Assembly (NCBI GenBank): GCA_964405835.1
Contig: CAYOPN010000002.1
Span: 49,993-113,992, forward strand
Length of the DNA: 64,000 nt
Origin: JAJVIP01 sp964405835
GTDB taxonomy: Bacteria; Elusimicrobiota; Elusimicrobia; F11
Direction of reading: 5' to 3'
Shown here: piece by piece, positions 60,994-64,000 of the stretch
Numbering within the stretch: the first letter of the stretch is position 1
Layout of the letters: each line of letters begins with the position of its first letter
Translations under genes and position numbers: made by a program
The notes under the pieces: generated by a model
Seen by the model: the letters and a program-made list of their open reading frames with translations, nothing else
Told to the model about the DNA's origin: nothing
Databases searched by the model: none

Positions 60994-62925
60994 TTATTGC
61001 GGCACAAAAACTTCTTTTTTCTCAATCCAGCGTTCGTGCCACAAAACAAAATTAAGCAGGAACCACCCCATTTTCGGACCTGCCGCCTGAAGATAAGAGC
61101 GCATGGCCGTTTGATCGAAATAATCGGTGCGATGGACAAAATCCATGATCTTTTTTTCAGCCCAGTCCTTCAGGTCTTTTTGGAACCATGATTCGACCGG
61201 AACGCCGAAGCCCTGTTTTTTGCGGTAGATCACCTCGTGCGGCAAAATTGGCTCGACCGCTTTCTTAAGAAGATATTTGAGCGTGTGGTCCTTGTACTTG
61301 AGCGATTGCGGAATGCTCATGGCGAGCTGCACAAATTCCTGGTCCAAGAACGGCACGCGCGCCTCCACGGCGGTGGCCATGGTCATTTTGTCCACGCGCA
61401 TGAGCAAAAGTTCCGGCAGGCGCAATCGCAAATCCAGATAGGACATCCAGTGCAGCATATCGGCGCCTTCCGGAGCGTCGTTTTCGAAATCGTTGTGAAG
61501 CGACTGGATCGCCGCGTAAGAAGAATGTCCGCGCAACCGCTCCAAATAATTTTTCCCAAGGAAACGCCGCTTGGTCGTCTCCTGATAGGCCTCGGCGCCG
61601 CCCCAGAAAATGGATTCGCCGGTGGTAGCGCGACGAAAAACATCAAGGTGGCGCATGCGCTTGCCGGGTTTGCGAGCGAGTTTGTCGATCATGGTCCACG
61701 CCGCCATGCGGGCAAAGCGCGGCACTTTGCGATAGGCGTCCACCCACGGCTGCGCGTTGAGGCACATGCCCCACAACGGATACCCGCAAAACAATTCGTC
61801 CGCTCCTTCGCCCACCTGACAGACCGTCGTACCATTGTCCTTCGCGAGTTTGGCCACATAATAGACCGGCACACAGACCGGGTCCACAATCGGTTCGTCC
61901 TGGTGATAAACAAGCTTCGGCAGAAAATCCACCAGGTCTTTCGGCTTGATGATGATTTCATGGTGGTTGGTCTTGTAGCGCTCGACAATTTTGCGCGCGT
62001 ATTCGAGCTCGTTGAATTTTCCGCCGTTTTCGTAGCCGATCGAGAATGTTTCAACGGGCCGGTCCATCTGTTCGGCCATGAGCGCCGTGTTCGCCGAGGA
62101 ATCGATACCGCCCGATAAAAACACGCCGAAGTTCACATCGCTCACCATGCGGTAACGGATCGATTCGCGCAGGCCGGCCATGATGCGCTCGACCCATTCG
62201 TTCTCGGAATATTTTGGGAAAGCGGAGAGCCGGTGGAACGGGTTCCAATAACGCTTGCTCTCGGTTTTTCCGTTGGCGTATACGGTGAGTGTGTGCGCGG
62301 CGGGCAGCTTGAAAATTTTCTCAAACAGCGTTTGCGGCGCGGGCGCGACCAGGAACGTGAGGAAATCGTAGAACGCGCGCTCGTGCATGACGCGTTGGAC
62401 GCCAGGGTAGGCCAGGATCGCCTTGATCTCGGATGCAAAGATCAAAACACCGTTATAGAACGTGTAATAAAGCGGCTTGACGCCCATGCGGTCGCGTGCG
62501 AGCCACATTTTCCCGTTCTTCTTGTCCCAGATCGCGAACGCGAACATGCCGCGCAATTTGTGAAGAACGTCTTCGCCCCATTGCTCGTAGCCCTTAATGA
62601 TGACTTCGGTATCGGAATGGTCGGTCTTAAATTTGCGGCCCAGCTTTTCGAGCTCGCGCCGCACCTCGACGTGGTTATAGATCTCGCCGTTGAATACGAT
62701 CCAGATGGATTCGTCCTGGTTCGACATGGGCTGCGAAGCCGCCTGAGAGAGGTCAATAATGGAAAGGCGGCGGTGGGCGAGCGCTATTTCGCGGTTGGGA
62801 GCGACGTAAATTCCGGCATCATCGGGACCACGGTGGCACATCGTGTCCCGCATCGCTTCGATTATCTCTTCATCGATCGGCGCGCCGGACGATTGCGTCC
62901 TAAAAACCCCAAGAATGCCGCACAT
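60994..62925 (-). CDS. Asparagine synthase-like amidotransferase (AsnB family)
   Basis: 643 aa. MCGILGVFRTQSSG gives Cys2, MCHRGPDDAGIYV and FNGEIYNHVEVRREL complete the glutaminase, and FGVFLSGGIDSSANTALMAE near residue 265 is the PP-loop. The form matches exosortase/EPS-locus AsnB proteins that lie beside heparinase and Gfo/Idh genes. It probably amidates a sugar carboxylate. It differs enough from the AsnB at 25606 to suggest a separate substrate. Confidence 0.87.
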   Translation of the reverse strand: MCGILGVFRTQSSGAPIDEEIIEAMRDTMCHRGPDDAGIYVAPNREIALAHRRLSIIDLSQAASQPMSNQDESIWIVFNGEIYNHVEVRRELEKLGRKFKTDHSDTEVIIKGYEQWGEDVLHKLRGMFAFAIWDKKNGKMWLARDRMGVKPLYYTFYNGVLIFASEIKAILAYPGVQRVMHERAFYDFLTFLVAPAPQTLFEKIFKLPAAHTLTVYANGKTESKRYWNPFHRLSAFPKYSENEWVERIMAGLRESIRYRMVSDVNFGVFLSGGIDSSANTALMAEQMDRPVETFSIGYENGGKFNELEYARKIVERYKTNHHEIIIKPKDLVDFLPKLVYHQDEPIVDPVCVPVYYVAKLAKDNGTTVCQVGEGADELFCGYPLWGMCLNAQPWVDAYRKVPRFARMAAWTMIDKLARKPGKRMRHLDVFRRATTGESIFWGGAEAYQETTKRRFLGKNYLERLRGHSSYAAIQSLHNDFENDAPEGADMLHWMSYLDLRLRLPELLLMRVDKMTMATAVEARVPFLDQEFVQLAMSIPQSLKYKDHTLKYLLKKAVEPILPHEVIYRKKQGFGVPVESWFQKDLKDWAEKKIMDFVHRTDYFDQTAMRSYLQAAGPKMGWFLLNFVLWHERWIEKKEVFVPQ

Positions 62926-62936
62926 TTCTTGTGATT

Positions 62937-63353
62937 TTAGATTCGGTGGACGGGATAATCAGGGTGTTCAGGATTCACCGAGAGCTTTTGCCGCTTCGGA
63001 TCAATCAAAACATCCATGTATTCCATGGGAATTGCGCCGAGCAAAACCTGCGATTTTCCAGGTAAGACAACGGCATCGACATTCGCTTTTCTGTTTTCAA
63101 AACGGACCTCAATCGGCCCTACAACATCCAGATAGGACCGGCTTCCATCGGCCATTTCGACCGGCTCCTGTCGCACCTTAAAAAGCTTGAGTCTCTTGCG
63201 GACTTCTTCATTGATACCCATCATAAAGGCACCGCTATCAACCAATGCCTTTACTTTTACCCGGCGAATTCGTCCCGGACGCAATCTCCCATTTCGATAG
63301 GCATCGATATCAGCCCATCTTGTTAACTCGACATTTGCGTATACAAGTCCCAT
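62937..63353 (-). CDS. Retropepsin-like aspartyl protease (clan AA)
   Basis: 138 aa from the ATG at 63353, with GGAGGAG eight bases upstream. VKVKALVDSGAFMMGINEEV holds the DSGA catalytic motif of clan AA proteases, and QVLLGAIPMEYMDVLIDPKR is the flap-to-C-terminal strand with LLGxxxM. These small single-domain proteins dimerise in retropepsins. No transmembrane segment is seen. Substrate unknown. The strong ribosome site is the 3' arm of a stable hairpin (next entry), so expression is likely controlled. Confidence 0.82.
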   Translation of the reverse strand: MGLVYANVELTRWADIDAYRNGRLRPGRIRRVKVKALVDSGAFMMGINEEVRKRLKLFKVRQEPVEMADGSRSYLDVVGPIEVRFENRKANVDAVVLPGKSQVLLGAIPMEYMDVLIDPKRQKLSVNPEHPDYPVHRI

Positions 63354-63356
63354 TTT

Positions 63357-63392
63357 ATTTCTCCTCCTGTAACGTATTTTTGGAGGAGAAAT
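63357..63392 (-). promoter_or_regulatory. Hairpin sequestering the ribosome binding site of the aspartyl protease gene
   Basis: In the minus transcript ATTTCTCCTCC (63392-63382) pairs perfectly with GGAGGAGAAAT (63367-63357) across a 14-nt loop. The 3' arm contains the Shine-Dalgarno GGAGGAG, and the ATG lies three bases after it. No U-run follows, so it is not a terminator. It would block translation until opened, for example by a ribosome, protein, small RNA or temperature. Confidence 0.65.
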
Positions 63393-63406
63393 TTTTCTAA
63401 CAGAAA

Positions 63407-64000
63407 TCATGGACGGATTGTACCCCATATTTCCTGATTAAGCTCAATGACCGCCTTCGATGTTTCAACGAGGTCGGCCCACGGCGTCGGAAATGACACA
63501 CCGTCCTGGATCGCCTTAAAAAATGCCTCGAGCGCAGTGCGGTGCCCTTTGTCTTGCGCAGAAGAAATGGTTTTCCCGCCGAACAACTTCAGCTGTTTAA
63601 AATCATCGAGCACGGCCGAACGGCCCATCCAATGGACTTCAACATGTTCTTTTGGAAGGTCGGAATGTCCACCGGACGTATAGATCAGCGTGCACAGGGA
63701 GCCGTCTTCGTATGAAAATTGCGCCGAGAAATTTTCATCCGGAGATCCTTTCACGGCGGACACCGCGATCGATTCAAGCGGAGAACCGACGATGGACCGG
63801 AAAAAATCAACCATGTGGCAGGCTTCGCCGCGCAAACGCCCCCCGCCTTCGGGACCTTTCGACCAGTGATTGGCGGGCAATGCGCCCGCGTTCACGCGAA
63901 AGACCGCCATGAGCGGCGCCTGCCGCTCTTTCAATGCCGACTTGAGCGCGACCGTCAGCGGAGCGAACCGGCGGTTAAAACCCACCATAAAGACGGGGCA
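63407..64000 (-). CDS. C-terminal part of a Gfo/Idh-type (probably bi-domain) oxidoreductase
   Basis: 197 codons inside the window; the frame continues past 64000. FMVGFNRRFAPLTVALKSAL is the opening of the Gfo/Idh substrate domain, and GGGRLRGEACHMVDFFRSIV holds the conserved Asp and His. FMVGFNRRF is the form seen in bi-domain proteins with an N-terminal alcohol dehydrogenase, which often lie directly before heparinase II/III genes in EPS loci. The N-terminal part is not visible, so this is inference. Confidence 0.8.
   Translation of the reverse strand, partial: CPVFMVGFNRRFAPLTVALKSALKERQAPLMAVFRVNAGALPANHWSKGPEGGGRLRGEACHMVDFFRSIVGSPLESIAVSAVKGSPDENFSAQFSYEDGSLCTLIYTSGGHSDLPKEHVEVHWMGRSAVLDDFKQLKLFGGKTISSAQDKGHRTALEAFFKAIQDGVSFPTPWADLVETSKAVIELNQEIWGTIRP

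Noticed and set aside
1..64000. tRNA, rRNA, CRISPR array, insertion sequence or attachment site
   Set aside because: No repeat-spacer array, transposase gene or convincing tRNA-like fold was seen; the DNA is almost fully coding.

Overview
The window is one long surface-glycan biosynthesis locus. About 55 protein genes are packed head to tail with 4-nt or shorter overlaps and almost no free DNA. I see no rRNA, tRNA, CRISPR array or insertion sequence. The DNA is moderately GC-rich by eye, Shine-Dalgarno motifs are normal, several genes start with TTG or GTG, and the gene set (nonulosonic acid synthesis, heparinase II/III, two asparagine synthase-like amidotransferases, an EPS-type MarR regulator) fits an uncultured Gram-negative bacterium. 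Elusimicrobiota, Omnitrophota or a similar lineage is possible, but the sequence alone does not fix the taxon.

Layout. (a) 1-11087, minus strand: hisF and hisH (ammonia supply), ptmE-like guanylyltransferase, an ORF6N-domain gene, legB, legC, two large glycosyltransferase-like genes, a Gfo/Idh oxidoreductase, a methyltransferase and the first codons of a transaldolase-like gene. (b) 11166-17111, plus strand, divergent from hisF behind a good sigma70 promoter: NodB-like deacetylase, formyltransferase, a WbpG/PtmG-type amidotransferase, glycosyltransferase, oxidoreductase, methyltransferase. It meets the next block tail to tail, sharing a CTAG. (c) 41555-17108, minus strand, behind its own promoter: ABC exporter, a flavoprotein-NeuB fusion, several genes of unknown role, PhyH dioxygenase, a NeuA-exonuclease fusion, a cytidylyltransferase-aminotransferase fusion, AlgD-like dehydrogenase, glycosyltransferase, AsnB, PtmA-like SDR, NeuA, NeuB, a NeuC-NeuD fusion and methyltransferases. 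(d) 59086-41568, minus strand, behind a second promoter of the same design: MarR-type EPS regulator, DegT aminotransferase, a very short two-subunit TPP enzyme, epimerase, GHMP kinase, B12-radical SAM enzyme, glycosyltransferases, SGNH enzyme, GDPD, HAD phosphatase, two nucleotidyltransferases, carbamoyltransferase and an unknown gene. (e) 64000-59121, minus strand: C-terminal part of a Gfo/Idh protein, a retropepsin-like gene with a hairpin over its ribosome binding site, AsnB and heparinase II/III.

How the genes work together. LegB, LegC, NeuC-NeuD (LegG/LegH), NeuB (LegI), NeuA (LegF), PtmE, PtmA, WbpG/PtmG, HisH and HisF recall the Campylobacter legionaminic acid pathway with an acetamidino (amidine) branch. 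A second NeuB and a second NeuA occur as fusion proteins, without a second NeuC, LegB or LegC, suggesting a second acid sugar or a specialised variant. Methyl-, formyl-, carbamoyl- and amidotransferases would decorate the glycan and the ABC protein would flip it. The most unusual observations are the NeuA-exoribonuclease fusion, the flavoprotein-NeuB fusion, two identical promoter/operator modules likely bound by the local MarR-type regulator, an ORF6N gene carrying a 27-nt palindrome in its coding sequence with a near copy just after its stop codon, and the stripped-down TPP enzyme beside a DegT aminotransferase.
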